The notes beneath the pieces are model-generated. The model saw only the letters and a list, made by a program, of their open reading frames with translations. It made no database searches and was not told the DNA's origin. This document shows positions 11,950 to 25,391 of a stretch of 64,000 nt of DNA, piece after piece. Location of the stretch: assembly GCA_963681505.1 (NCBI GenBank), contig OY811981.1:3164572-3228571 (forward strand), read 5' to 3'. The position numbers were made by a program, and so were the translations under genes. Source of the stretch: Eunapius fragilis (lineage: Eukaryota; Porifera; Demospongiae; Spongillida; Spongillidae). Each line of letters starts with the position of its first letter. Within the stretch, counting starts at the first letter, position 1.

Positions 11950-14333
11950 TTAGGTGCAAATTGTGAAAGTGTTCAATTTGCAAATTCATAATCTGCACAA
12001 CAATTCATAAATTGCGCATCCTACGCAGTTAGTTTATTTGGGGCTTCCAAGATACTGCAGTCAGTGTCTGATAACGGCAGGGAGTTTTTAAATGAAATCG
12101 TCAAAAAATCACTGACATTATGGCCAGGTGGAAAAGGGTAACCACTGTGTTGAGATGCAGATCCAAGCAATGAACAGGAATGGAGAGGCACAGGAAATGC
12201 GATTGGTTGCCACGCATTAAATGTATGTTGATTGTAAGACAAATGCAATTTTAACCATTTACTTACACATGTAGATAACCTTAACGCACAACTGTGCCAC
12301 ACCTTGAAGAAAGTCTGTATGAAGTGGTTTATGGTCAACCTCTTCAAACACCGAACTTTCTGAAGGAAAGGAACTGTGTGTCATGGAGGAAGAAGTGGCT
12401 GATTTGATGGACGGTAAGTACAATGTGTATTGAAGAAAAGCCTGTATGAAGTGTTGTGTGTGCATGTATGTGACTATTCAGAAGTTTTAATAGGGTATTT
12501 GCCTTTGTTGCTTCGTTATTTTAAACAGTCATACTCCTTTGTCAGTGTTTCCTTTTCAATCTCCAGGTGATAAAACGGGTGATTGAAGGACAGTAAGATG
12601 TTTGCCAAACAGGAGACACTGATTGAGTATGAGCTGTTAAGTCATCATGTTTTACTCGTTCATCAGTGTCTCCAGTTTGGCCTGTATCTCACAGTCCTTC
12701 AATCATGACACCTCACAAGTTCTTCCTAAATCATCAGTTTCAAATGAACAATTGTTGCTACTCATGTGTCCAGCACAAACTAGTAACTCTCATCAGGATG
12801 ATATACCATCTCATGTTGAACGTCCACTTGCCAAAAGAACCTCATCAGCCACAAGGTTAGTTTTGTAATATACATGTATGCATACTTATTATACACAACC
12901 CCCCCTCTCGGCCTCACTGTTGACACTTACTACCAGCACATGACATGTAAACATTCGGCTGATAAAGAGTACCGTATTTCCTTTATTACAAGCCGCGGCT
13001 TCTATTCAGGACACAATTGTACCCACATTTAAAAAGTTACCGGTACTTTGACTTGCTACAGTTGTGTAGTAGTGTTTGCGCACCGTTTCGCTCTACTCAT
13101 GTTCCAATTGGCTCTTGACTCGGGTATGTTCATCCAACTGTAGCAAGTCAAAGTAGCAGTATTTTTTTTTAATGCGGGTACAATTGTGTCCTGAATAGAA
13201 GCCAAGGCTTGTAATTAAGGAAATACGGTGTCTCAAAAATGTTGAAAGAATGAAGACCCGGCATGCCTAGGGGAAACGACATCAATGCAATACCTACCTA
13301 CTGTGCAGAATATAGTGTTACAGTACGAGGTCCCAAAAATGAGCGGCCGTCAACCGACATGCCAGCTATGTTAATGAAGTTAGACATGATCTTTACCAGC
13401 TACAGTCTGTAGAGGTAGTTCAATTACGTGCATTTGAAACTCTCTGGACGTGTGTTGTGTCTAGAGGCTTTAAAAATTACTGCTTTGCGTTACAAATTTG
13501 GAGTGCATGTATATGGGGTGGGGTACTAAATTTTTTGCTGCAGAGAAATTAGTGATGAGCTTATTTTCAGGAGTGAACATGGCATCCTATCCCACTGGTA
13601 CCCAAGTGTCAAGCTAATGCCATTTTTAAGGGGTCTGTACCATTTCCGTACATTAAGGACCATTCCAAACTACCAACCATAGCACTGGGAGAAGCTGCTC
13701 AGACAGGAAGAGTCAAGCTGAAATGTAAACGCTTGTAAAGATAAACATTGTGCTTGTAGAGCTGCTGGATTTATTTGCAACGGTCATTGACACCCAAAAA
13801 CAAAGTTACTGTCACATTTTCTTGAATGCTTATCTAAAAATAAAAAAAACAGACTGTACCACTCTCCATTGAAGCCAATAAAGCCAGGGAAGCCCAAATC
13901 TAGTACATAAATACATTCTGCAGATGATGTATACCAGTTGAAGCTGACTAACACATGACCCAGTGTACCATATGCAATCACAAGTCCTGTGCACACATTT
14001 CTGATGCAGTATTTTAGAGATCTAAATTGTGACTTGAAATGCACTACGTGTGTCAAAGGATGAACTGAATCTCCAGGGGTACACGTACCTGTACAATCCA
14101 TAGGTTGGTGTGTTGCATGTGTTTGTCAAGGTATAGGATATTGTGCTGAATTACATTCAATTACATTGACATTACCTGTAAACTTCATGCCATTTATCAA
14201 GACTTAAAAATGGGATTCATCAAATTGCGCAACTTAACTTTCATTGTGCAATTTATAAACGGACTTTGCACAGTATGATTCACAGTTTGCACATCAATTG
14301 ATAAATTGTTGCACAAGTTCACAATTTGCACCT
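11950..14333. mobile_element. Probable DNA-transposon insert in copy B intron
   Basis: This 2.4-kb segment is bounded by inverted aggtgcaaattgtgaa and ttcacaatttgcacct. It has further imperfect inverted similarity inside both ends, and is absent from the matching intron of copy A. The reading frames inside (12021-12347, 12647-12868, 13784-14101) match no transposase I recognise. A smaller MITE is nested at 12971-13229. Confidence 0.6.
12971..13229. mobile_element. MITE with ACCGTATTTCC ends
   Basis: Terminal inverted repeats start accgtatttcctttatta and end taattaaggaaatacggt, about 100 bp per arm. The inner blocks (gacacaattgtaccc, actttgacttgctacagttg) also pair. This is a short non-autonomous element with no coding capacity. 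Confidence 0.88.
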
Positions 14334-14599
14334 GACATGACAAAAGGATACAGGACCTTGGATACTCATTTATCGTTACAATGAGCACCTATATTAGCAT
14401 GTTATATAGGGGAACTGTTAAAAGGGCAGGTCATGTCCGACCAACTGTTTAAACTGTCTGATACAGTTTTAAAAAGCTGTTTACAGGTCTAAAAGAAGGG
14501 AACCGCTGACCATTGGGAAGGGGGGGGGGGGGCATCATGCGCCAGTTAGCATACAACCACCTCAGTATTGAGCATGAATACACTAACACCATTCACAGA

Positions 14600-14669
14600 C
14601 ACACACACATATACATATGCACACCATACATGTACAACAAACACCACACAGACTAACACACACACGCAT

Positions 14670-14708
<39 letters not shown>

Positions 14709-14745
14709 TGCACACACACACGCATGCACACACACATACACACAA
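14600..14745. repeat. CA microsatellite
   Basis: A (CA)n tract with GCATG interruptions, followed by (CCA)n, beside the exon-1 donor of copy B. The reading frames through it are meaningless. Confidence 0.9.
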
Positions 14746-15351
14746 CCACCACCACCACCACCATAAAAAAAACCATATCCTCTAGGTCTACCCCCTACAT
14801 CATACCGTAGCACTTACCGGAGGTATAACGGCTTCAAGCCTTTGCTTCTCTTCCACGGCAGCGCTAATGTTGCTGAAGAAGTGGTTTTCAGTTTCAAGGA
14901 ACATATCCTGCAGCGTTGTTAGAATCATTTCGCTCTTTTTTCTCTTTTTGACTTGCTTGCTAACGTACTTCAGCACGTGATCCACAGCCCGGGGCCCGTC
15001 ATGGCCATCGAACAAAGCCATAACCTGGCAACGCCCACCACGCGCATCAAACCATCGGTCCTCGTTGACGTGTTCGGCGTGGGGGGGTTCCCCGAGACGA
15101 TACCTGACGTTCTCGAGCGTACCAGCGCTCAGAGGCTTGAGTGATTCGTCTTGGAAATTTTCATTTGTCGGGACAGGTTCATACCTAGGTTCTTGCCGAG
15201 TGCACTTTAAGCACATAATGTAACAGAGGTAACACAAGGAACACAGCTGACCGATGGAGCGGCAAATACAACCCCAAGTGGAGCCTTGGTTATCTTTGCT
15301 GCTTGATTTATTCTGACCAGTTTCAGTATCACTGTTTATGCTTCCTCCCAT

Positions 15352-16965
15352 ATTGCCCTTGTCCACGCCTGGTGTTACTGCGTACCACGACGGAGGAACA
15401 ATCATAGTCTCGCAAGCCAGACAGCCAAAAATCCGTTTCTGTCCGTAAATGTATCGTATTTGGAACATATTGTTTCACGTATGTACCAATATCTGATATA
15501 CTATATGTAACAGTGTCTATTGAACAGTAACTTAGTACAGATTGTAGACCCATTTCTGTATCTGGTAAGTTATCATATCTGCTACATTTATGAATCATAT
15601 ATGACCATTTCCTAATACGGATATAATTTTTACACATATAGCCTTTTCTAAAAAAATTAAATGCAATACAAGTCCCTTGAATGTCTATTACATGTGGCTC
15701 CTCTCAATGGATGCAAGTATGCACTGATTGGACCATGTCACAGGCTATTCAGAAGACACAGTGAGTTCTTGCAAGTCGTACATGCTGTGACAATGGCATC
15801 CATCAGTAGAACACAATGGCTTAAATCCCTCGAGTATGCACAAGACTGCTCCACCTGATGTCATTATTGTTATGCCTCACCTATCTCAATGAAGCTGCCA
15901 TGACTAAGGAGGTTGTCATACATGTTGAAGGAGGGCTCCATCCTCAAAGAGTCACATTGATACCTACACATTTTGCGGTGTTTCAAGCTGGTTTGTCACC
16001 AGCCAATTCTTTGTATGATATTCCACAAAGTGTATGGTGAACGAAAACTGTGTAGACAACCAAGCGCACATTTATATTAAACACTTTGCAGTTATATTCA
16101 CATAGAAGTGCCTCGTTCATTGTTGAGCCGACATGTATCGATAGAGCTGGATAGTGGCAAGGTGTTGAACACTAAGTCCTGAAGATAGGCTTTTCAAGAT
16201 TGCTACATTGCATGGTGAGCTTTGCTAAGAACACTTGGCATACAACAGTACCAAGTAGTTGTACCCACAGGCTCCCCCTGAAGCACACCCCTCTGGGGGC
16301 AGTCATATTCAGGGTGGTGCCATTCAACCAAGGAGAAATAAAGTGTGGGAGTATGAGAACTGGAACACCTGGTAATAAAATAACATTTATTGCACAATGT
16401 ACACATACTGTACTCCTTATTTACCTAACAAAACCATTTCCACGTTGCCAAATGTCCTTTGCCTTCATCCAAATATTGGTCCTATTATGAAAGAGACAAT
16501 GGTTTGAAGTCTCAGGAATGCATAGAAAGGCTGACCAAGTAGTAGAAGTAGAAGTTTCCAGAGTTTCACATTGAAAACTGATGTTAGATGCTAATATCTC
16601 CATCTTGCCCCTTTCACAATGCTCAGTGGCATTAGTTCCCACAACCTTGGTAGGTCCAAACGAGATAGTGTGGACAACCTCCAATATGGTATGAACCTAT
16701 ACAAAATAGATGATGGAATTGTATGTGCATACAAAAAAAGTGCACTTACTGGTAAGGGTCAGCAGGAATGAGTAAAAGAGGTCGTAAGATTTGTCAAGTA
16801 AAAAAAAGACTCACATAACCTTATTTCAAATATTTCAACCAACTCACCACTTGCTCAGTACCCTTAACAAACATGTATAGGAAATTGATGGATAGTAGCC
16901 ACATAGTCCCACCTAAATGTCCAGATATCACCGTAAGCACAAGGGGCTATTATATTATTTAATTA
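15352..16965. other. Stretch without a recognised gene
   Basis: Upstream of copy B exon 1. Small frames at 15661-16040 (plus, two overlapping) and 16200-16684 show no domain or motif I know. They may be transposon remnants, but nothing here supports a call. Confidence 0.4.
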
Positions 16966-17273
16966 TACACCCCTACCGATGACAATAAATGGTGTCCAGG
17001 GGGGTATAGGGAATATGTCTCGGGGGGTGGTCATTTAAATGCCTGTCCCAGGGGGTTAGAAGGCATAATAGAAGATTGTCCAGGGGGGAGGGGAACAACA
17101 TAGAAGCTTGTCCAGGTGGGTGGAACAAAACAGAAGCTTGTCCAGGGGGCATTTACAAGTCTGTCCCGGGGAGGTGGAGATATAATATAAGCTTGTCCAG
17201 GGGTGCTTTTATATATTGTCCCGGGGGGGGGGGGGGGGGGTACGTTTGCAATTATTGTCATCTGTAGGGGTAT
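16966..17273. mobile_element. MITE with internal GTCCAGGGGG repeats
   Basis: The ends are tacacccctaccgatgacaa and ttgtcatctgtaggggtata, inverted and near-identical. The interior is a degenerate tandem array of a gcttgtccaggggg-type motif plus a G homopolymer near 17223-17240. Confidence 0.8.
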
Positions 17274-17379
17274 ACGGTTAAATAATGGGATAGCCCAAGG
17301 GTCATCCTCACTGCTGGACATCGATTCACTATAGTTTTCGGGTACCTAAAAGACGCTCTGAACTACATATAGTTTTAGC

Positions 17380-18130
17380 TTAGGTTCTTGTGAACATCTC
17401 TCCCCCCCCCCCACCCCCATCACACTAATACTTATATGGTACAGATATTCATTATCACCTTATTCACACGGCCTCAATGACATAATACATTCCGCATCTG
17501 TATTACATAATACATCTCAAACAGGGTACAGTTCAGTCATATGTTGTATAAGATGGGCAAATACAGACGGTCCATCAAACAATCTTCAGCTGTACTTCAG
17601 TTTACCCCCTCCCTGATTTTTTAATTTGTAAACTTACCATACATACTGCTGAACCTAAGCTAAACTAAGCCCAGCTAGATGGGCGTACCGTAAACTAAGC
17701 CCAGCTAGACGGGGGAACAGTCGGCTGATCCGCTAACAAATCCAGCTAGACCCGGATTTTTGAGGGGTGGGGGGATTAACTGCAATCCCCGGGTGTAGCT
17801 GGATTTGTTAGCCGATCAGCGGACTGTTCCCCCGTCTAGCTGGGCTTAGTTTAGGGTACGCCCATCCATCTAGCTGGGCTTAGTTTAGCTTAGGTTCAGC
17901 AGTATGTATGGTAAGTTTACAAATTACAAAATCAGGGAGGGGGGGGGGGGGGGGGGGGGAGTTTTACAGATATGTTCTCTACTTCAACCGCTTTTATACA
18001 CCTATGTTTGAGATGCGGAATGTATTATGTCATTGAAGGAGATAATAAATTTTAATTGAATATCTGTACCGTATAAGTGCAAGGGGGGGGGGGGGGGGGG
18101 GGGGGGGGGGAAGACGTTCACAAGAACTAA
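17380..18130. mobile_element. 750-bp foldback palindrome with poly-G/poly-C flanks
   Basis: The outer ends ggttcttgtgaac and gttcacaagaac pair, as do tgacataatacattccgcat and atgcggaatgtattatgtca, then catacatactgctgaac and gttcagcagtatgtatg. The palindrome closes near 17765 around a ctagctgggcttagttta repeat that is itself duplicated within each arm. C and G runs occupy matching positions in the two arms (17401-17411 and 18082-18110). Confidence 0.87.
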
Positions 18131-19620
18131 ATATGATTCTCGCAATGGAATCAGTGCTTACAAGTTTGTAGTAGTGTGTGGGAGGCAATAATTGGAGTTA
18201 CACAGGTGTCCGGTCCGGGTGTACGTGTCGAGTGGTAATCGTAGGCATAGTAATATCTATGTCGTAGGGTACGGTCTACCAGTATCGCTTACGTCCTCCA
18301 CCAAAAACAAGTGTTCATCAAGTGCATCGCAAGTACTCGTAATGACGCAATGTTTATTAACTTTGTCGCACGTGCGTTCTTGACAAGAGGTTAATGAAAC
18401 CGAACCTTCGAAGTTTATGCTAATAGAAACTCACAGCCTAGGTTTACCATCTGCATTCAAAGCTTTACTTTTGAGCCCAAAAAGGCAGCCGTGCTCAAAG
18501 AAACGTAACACATTGTTAGATTAAGAATTCTCTAAATTCTGGTACCCCAAACCTGTAACGCTTTAGGTGGCCACAAACGGTATGTTCCAGAAATGATAAC
18601 ATACTTCCAACAGTTATGACTGGCGAACAATGTTTCATGTGACTTGGGATTATGAATAATGTTTTTCATGTGACGCGGTTTACGTGATTAAATTCCAGAT
18701 AATATGCATTAGTGGCCGATGTACTACTCGTGCTAGTCCCCAGTCCACGTCATAGTACGGTACGTCTTAGTACGTATGGCTTGCGAGACCTAGAACAATC
18801 ATAATTTGCTGATCACGAGGATAATTAAATTTACTCCATGCACCTTGTGCAAGCAGGGGGATGAACTTTGTGTGTAATTGTTTGTATTGTGTGTGGTTTA
18901 GCATTTGGCAGCTAACAACGTCAGCCGTTTGCAACATTACCTAATTAAGAATCACGTCATTGTTAAACTGAAGTTTTCTGGAATGCGCGCGCGCAGGCGT
19001 ACGGTGTAGCGAGCGAGGAGTCGCAATTTGTACACACTGTAGAACTATTTGGCATTACAGTAACACCTGTGCATAATGGACACCATATGTCTACATAATT
19101 AGCTGAATAGTACTGGTTCCCCACAATTCATTGACCTTACAAACACTATATGGTCAGTTTTTCATCTTCTAGACCAAGATATTATAGTTTTTCCACAGTC
19201 GAGTCAAAGATGGAGCTATTAACAAGGGTTTCTTCGTTTGTAAACATTACGCGCGGTTTTCACTTTCGAACAAAATTGCGCCTATGCGAATAAATAGAAT
19301 AAAGGGCGAGCTATTTATAGTACTTTTCAAAAATATTAATTTTAAAAGCGGAACCAACATTGCAATTCAAAGTGGCCTTCGAGACCCTCCAGCCCCCTCT
19401 CTTCCGCTGCCACCGTTTGTTACATACATGATGGCCTATGGACCGTAGAGTACATTAAGTAGCGCTACCGTACTGCCAAGACATAATGGCGGAGAGAACT
19501 ATTTCGGAGCCAAAACTATTCATTTTAACTAACTGGCGATTTGTAATTGGCGGAAGTCTCAGAATCATTAAATTTATGGCGATTTATAATTGGCGGAAAT
19601 GAAATGATTAATGTTAGCGT
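18131..19620. other. Stretch without a recognised gene
   Basis: I see no gene. A tandem-like duplication (tggcgatttgtaattggcgg and tggcgatttataattggcgg) sits at about 19530-19600, just outside the large inverted repeat. A short gcgcgcgcgc run is at about 18984. Confidence 0.4.
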
Positions 19621-20465
19621 AGCTGGGTCCGTGTACTTTTCCACAATTTAATTTCTCGTCTTTCTATTTATACATGGAGGACCTTTTGGGCTCGAATGTC
19701 AATGTTGCACGTGATCGAATTCAATTTGTGGCCTAAATTCAGCGCATCGCAAAGTATTGGAAAATGAAAAATGAATTATCGTCGTCTTTATCAATATAAT
19801 GAACAATGCTCCATCTGCAACGGAATAATGGTCTGGAAGCAGTGCCGACCTGTCTCCAATGACCGGAATCGATCCCTCTGCACGGAACACGTACGCCCTG
19901 TAGGCGTGTGTACCTATTTATAAGTTGTTGCGTTCTGTATCGTGTGGTGTGTACCCGATGCTACAAACAGTATAATGTGTGTGTGTGTGTGTGTGCGTGT
20001 GTGTGTGTGTGTGTGTGTTGACGAAGATTAATAGTGTGTGTCTCAAGTTTTTACGTAGCTATACCTCAATCGCCAGTCAGCGTCCTGTTTAATGGCATAC
20101 GAAATGTGATCAAATATGACAGTTTAGCCATAGATTATAAATCACCTTAATTATGACCTTATGGAACCCTTCCTCCTCACCCTCCCTCCCTCCCTCTCCC
20201 TCTCCCTACCTACCCCTGCCTTTCTATATCTATAAAGTGTGTACAACAACAGCACTGACAATTCAAAGATGGTTGCACAAGGTCAGAGTACTCTATCAGG
20301 TTGCCATTGTAACTAATAAGAACAATATGAGAGAGGTGGGAGGTGTGACACATCACTATCTTTTCATGGGGTGAGAAAACTGCACTTCATTAGTACATGG
20401 TGCAAAGGTCTGGGCTTCGAATTACTGCTTACTAATGTCATTTCTTGCGTGCAACATGTACAGCT
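19621..20465. repeat. Left arm of large inverted repeat
   Basis: 19621-20326 is the near-perfect reverse complement of 24669-25370, including a GT microsatellite at 19975-20020 and the same CT-rich tract. A further block at 20404-20465 pairs with 24555-24660. The arm is then interrupted and resumes at about 23080-23290. The identical 63-residue frames in both arms simply reflect the duplication. Confidence 0.92.
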
Positions 20466-23079
20466 CTCTAATGTGATGAAATTTTTAGTATGTAAGTATT
20501 TTCTGTCAAGGCAAACGAGATATTATGAAGGCATGCATGCTGTGCATATGATATATGTATGTGTGATGCTGTGCATATGATATATGTATGTGTGATGTGT
20601 GTATGTGCGTGTGTATGTATGCATGCATACCTAAAGTTTAATACACCCCTTTCGTATGAAATGGACTAACTGGTTAACATCAGTACTTCATTTCCAAATT
20701 TATCTACTTTAAACCAGTACCCTAAGTTTTTATGTGTGTACATGCAGGAAGGGTCAGGATGAAGTCTTTATCACAAGGAAAAAACTAAACTGGAAAACAA
20801 ATTAAAATTTTATGTGTTGTTGAAAATAGTTTTCCACGCTTAGGGACCTGCAGTTTGAAAGTATTGAATTAGACACAAAATGAGCTTCCACTTAAATAGG
20901 GCTGGTACTCATGATATCGACCAGGGATGGTACATGTAAAATGGTGGGGTTGTGCTTGGTTATTGGCAGGGCCAGCTTTAAGTGGCAGCTGGCAGCCCAG
21001 GTAAAAGCAGCAGCTGGAGGCAGTTGCTCAGTCAAAGCGTTTGTGCATGCACAACACTTGTAGGCAGCAGTAATTCTATTTTGGTTGTTCATTAATCAGT
21101 GCCAAATGGTAGCACTGTATGTGTCTTATCGCAAGAGCAGATGATCCCTGGGCACAGAGATGGTGGAAGCTGTTGGACTCTAAGTTGAATATGTTCTAAG
21201 TTGTATGTGGCTGGGCAGTGCTAGTTAGAGGTTTTTTCTCCAACATGTTTGGTGGGTTTTTTCTTCCTGCTAGAGGTTTTCCCATAAGGAGATGTGGGCT
21301 CATCTTCAGGTTGAGCCCCTTGCCTAGCCTTGTGTGTTGTTTGTGATTGCTGTAGCAGTGTGCAAGTGTAAAGTCTATCATGTACTATTATTAAAAGTTG
21401 GTGTGCACAGGTGACACAAATCGTCATGGCATGTGATCTGGGAAGTGGGAAGGTATGTACCACTAGTTTACTTGTTGCAGCTTTGCTTGAAATATATATA
21501 ATTGTTCAGTACATGAAAGAATCCACATGCATGTACAAATTATCTCCCTTTGGAGCAGAAAGACAAAAACATATCAATAGTGTAGAGAAGGTCCAATGCA
21601 ACTATACAGTACATAAGGTACTTCACGTGGTTAGTTGGGCATTTATATGCGCGTAGCCAAACAGTTATGGGGATAGCTGTATCGTATATACAGCTGTGCC
21701 ATTGATACCTATAGTCATCGATGTTGTCCTGTTTGAAGCAGGTGCAACTCTCTACTTCAGGGCCGTTCAGGCCACTCAGGCCAATTTGTATTTTCCAAAC
21801 CGCTCAACGTTAATGTCTAATTGCAAACTAAAAAAAAAGGCGTAACAACTGCATAAGTAATCACACACACACACACACACACACACCACCATTACATATA
21901 TAGATGGGAAGCATATGGCTCTATAGAGCATTCAGAACAATCTGTACAACAGTATCATTCGTAAGGTGGACAGTTTACTACTGTGCGTGTGTATGTGTGT
22001 GTGTGAACCTGGTTAGAGCAAATGCAACAGTGATCGTCTTAAGGTGTTTTGCCTTTACATTTGGAGTGTTTGGTGTGTATTGTAGACTAAATAGGTTTTC
22101 TTGTATTCCTATAATATACAAAAATAAAAATTATTTAATTTATTTTTTTACAATATTTAGCAAAAATGGCACTTACATACATGCAGCTATTACGTGTATG
22201 TATGGATGCATGCATGTAGGTATGTATGTATGAATGTATGTATGTATGTATGTATGTATGTATGTATGTATGTATGTATGTATGTATGTATGTATGTATG
22301 TATGTATGCATGCATGCATGCATGCATGCATGTATGTATGTATGTATGTATGTATGTATGTATGTATGTATGTATGTATGCATGTATGTATGTATGTATG
22401 TATTATACTTGTATAATACGATGGCATATTATGTACATGTATGTATGTATGTTTGTGTGTGTTGTGTGTGTTGTGTGTGTTGTGTGAGTTTTGTGTATAT
22501 TGTGTGTGTTGTGTGTGTGTACGTACATGTATGGAAGATGTATGTGTATTAATGTGTATGTATGTGTGTGTATGTATGTGTGTATACGTAGATGGTATTT
22601 ATGTGTATGTATGTATGTATGTATGTATGATGTATGTATGTATGTATGTATGTATGTATGTATGTATGTATGTATGTATATATGTATATGTATGTATGTG
22701 TGTGTGCATGTGGTATGTATGTATGTATGTATGTATGTATGTATGTATGTATGTATGTATGTATGTATGTATGTATGTATGTATGTATGTATGTATGTAT
22801 GTATGCATGCATGCATGCATGTATGCATGCATGTATGTATGTATGTATGTATGCATGTATGTATGATTTGTCCAGTTTATATCTTGCAGTTGATTTTCGT
22901 ATATGTTACAATTAAAGTTACTGTGGATCTTGATTAGATCCACACATAAATATATTCATACGTACACATAAATACCTATATACACATACATATATGCATA
23001 CATACATACAGATACAGATACACTATATGTATTATGCTTCTGTACAATATTATTAAATGTATGTAGGGGCTGTTGACTG
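20466..23079. other. Sequence interrupting the left arm
   Basis: About 2.6 kb that has no counterpart in the right arm. It includes the tetranucleotide arrays at 22205-22865. I recognise no transposase or gene in it. Confidence 0.5.
22205..22865. repeat. (GTAT)n / (GCAT)n tetranucleotide arrays
   Basis: Two long arrays (about 22205-22405 and 22600-22865) of gtat units with blocks of gcat, separated by GT-rich sequence. All frames are open and give Met-Tyr-Val-Cys or Ile-His-Thr-Tyr periodic artefacts. Confidence 0.95.
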
Positions 23080-23409
23080 AACCAGGGTCAGTACATACAT
23101 AACTTAGGTTATGACAAATGAAGCCAGCTTGTGTGACCTGAAGTAGAGGGCCCCACGGTTGTTGTGCCCCCTTCTTAGGCACATCCTTGATGGTCTACTT
23201 ACAAATACAAGAAGAACAGGCCAGTACTAATGTATATCAATTAACACTGCAATAGGAAGTAGAACCAAAAACTGAATGTTAACCAAAGGGTAGTATTTGT
23301 ATGCATATACATGCACGAATACAGAATGTGTCCATGCATCTGTCCATCCATTAATCCACATTCATCCACCCACCTACATGGGTGTCCCCAGGGGGGGCTT
23401 CGGGACTGA

Positions 23410-23815
23410 ATGGCGCCCCCCCCCCCCCCCCCCCCCCCCTTGTTTACATACATGCGCACCCCCACTGGCTGAATTGGCTGAAAGTGGACAGCACCCACCG
23501 TCTACTGGTTGAATCTGCCGAGAGCACGGACACCTCATTGACTGAATTGGCCGAAAGCTGACATCCGCCCCCCCCCCCCCCCCATTGGTTGAATCGGCCG
23601 AAAGTGGACAGCACCCCCTCCCCCCCACTGGTTGAATCGGCCGAAAGCGGACAGCACCCACCTCCCCCCCCCCCCCCCCCCCCCAACTGGTTGAATCGGC
23701 TGAAAGTGGACAGCACTCCCCACCCCCCACTGGTTGAATTGGCCCAAAGCAGACAGCACCCCCCCCCCCCCCCACCCCCACTGGTTGAATCGGCCAAAAG
23801 CGGACAACGTATACG
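23410..23815. repeat. Minisatellite with poly-C spacers
   Basis: About seven units of roughly 55-65 bp. The core is ggttgaatcggccgaaag followed by tggacagcac, and each unit ends in a C homopolymer of 8-20 nt. Unit length varies mainly through the C run. Confidence 0.88.
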
Positions 23816-23924
23816 CGGCTGTTAAATGGCGCCCCCTTGCCCTATCCTGGCCCCCCCCCCCCCCCCCCCCCTCCAGAAAAGCTGGGGATGCCCATGTCCT
23901 ACATACATACTTGCATATATATAT

Positions 23925-24174
23925 GGGACAGTGTCCAGCTAAATCACCCTTATGGTACTTTTTCAAAATTTCCAGAACAAGCAAAAGAAAAGTAACGCTC
24001 GCATTGAAATGTATGGCTAATTATAAATTCAGTGCCTAATAACTTTGTGATGGATAGTCCAATTTAGGATGCATAAGAACAATTTGACAGAAGCTCATGG
24101 GTGTTCAAGGAAAATCAAAAAATTTGAAAACTTGAAAAACCAGCCAGAAGGGTGATTCTGCTGGACACTGTCCC
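23925..24174. mobile_element. MITE-like element, family M2
   Basis: A 250-bp element with ends gggacagtgtccagc and gctggacactgtccc, flanked by atatatat. The interior is distantly related to family M1 (aatttccagaacaagcaaa, gtgatggatagtccaattta, gaaaacttgaaaaa). A fragment of its left half recurs at about 50880-50945. Confidence 0.85.
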
Positions 24175-24387
24175 ATATATATATTATATTATATTATATA
24201 TTAGTATTATTATTATAATCATAATTATATACATACGTACATGTACATGCATGCATGCATACATACACACAGATATTTATATACATACGTACATGTACAT
24301 GCATGCATGCATACATACACACAGATACAATACACACACATACATCACCAGCATGCATGCCTTCTTGAACTAGATATAATATCTCCC

Positions 24388-24979
24388 CTTTGGTTAACAT
24401 GCAGTTCTTGGTTCTACTTCCTTGCAGTGTTAATTGATACACACTAGTACTGGCCTGTTCTTCTGGTATTTGTAAGTAGACATCAAGGATGTGCCTAACT
24501 ATAACCATGGGGCCCTCTACTTCAGGTCACAAAGCTGGCTTCATTTGTCACGAACTGTACATGTTGCATGCACAAAATGACAACATCAGTAAGCTTTAAG
24601 GGATACATGACATTAATTGGAACAGTTGACAACCCATTCGAAGCCCAGAGGCAGATCATGCTTTGCTCCATTGTTCTTATTAGGTACTATGGCAACCTGA
24701 TAAGGTACTCTGACCTTGTGCAACCATCTTTGAATTGTCAGTGCTGTTGTTGTACACACTTTATAGATATAGAAAGGCAGGGGTAGGTAGGGAGAGGGAG
24801 AGGGAGAGGGAGGGAGGGTGAGGAGGAAGGGTTCCATAAGGTCATAATTAAGGTGATTTATAATCTATGGCTAAACTGTCACATTTGATCACATTTTCGT
24901 ATGCCATTAAACAGGACGCTGACTGGCGATTGAGGTATAGCCACGTAAAAACTTGAAACACACACTATTAATCTTCGTC

Positions 24980-25016
<37 letters not shown>

Positions 25017-25370
25017 TATACTGTTTGTAGCATCGGGTACACACCACACGATACAGAACGCAACAACTTATAAATAGGTACACACGCCTACAGGGCGTAC
25101 GTGTTCCGTGCAGAGGGATCGATTCCGGTCATTGGAGACAGGTCGGCACTGCTTCCAGACCATTATTCCGTTGCAGATGGAGCATTGTTCATTATATTGA
25201 TAAAGACGACGATAATTCATTTTTCATTTTCCAATACTTTGCGATGCGCTGAATTTAGGCCACAAATTGAATTCGATCACGTGCAACATTGACATTCGAG
25301 CCCAAAAGGTCCTCCATGTATAAATAGAAAGACGAGAAATTAAATTGTGGAAAAGTACACGGACCTAGCT
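24388..25370. repeat. Right arm of large inverted repeat
   Basis: A contiguous arm of about 980 bp. 24669-25370 pairs with 19621-20326, 24555-24660 with 20404-20465, and 24388-24555 with about 23080-23290. A few substitutions and indels separate the arms. Confidence 0.9.
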
Positions 25371-25391
25371 GTACAGCGGTTGATCATACTT

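Larger units (their letters stand above)
11041..15351 (-). pseudogene. TAB1-like PP2C gene, copy B (broken)
   Basis: Exon 1 (15351-14818, 178 codons) is intact. It keeps the hydrophobic Cys-rich segment, VNEDRW and LFDGHDG, and ends at a good donor at the same codon as copies A and C. Exon 2 survives only as 11715-11527, lacking its 5' half. It has a net 20-base deletion after the CTCCAAC block (frameshift) and a one-base loss at the donor. The 5' part of exon 3 (about 11407-11331) is in sense orientation, but its 3' part with the stop (11041-11256) is inverted and reads on the plus strand. The intron carries a 2.4-kb insert at 11950-14333. A truncated protein from exon 1 alone cannot be excluded. 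Confidence 0.88.

Noticed and set aside
22135..22943. Many frames with MYVC or HTYI periodicity
   Set aside because: Pure tetranucleotide microsatellite; open in all frames.
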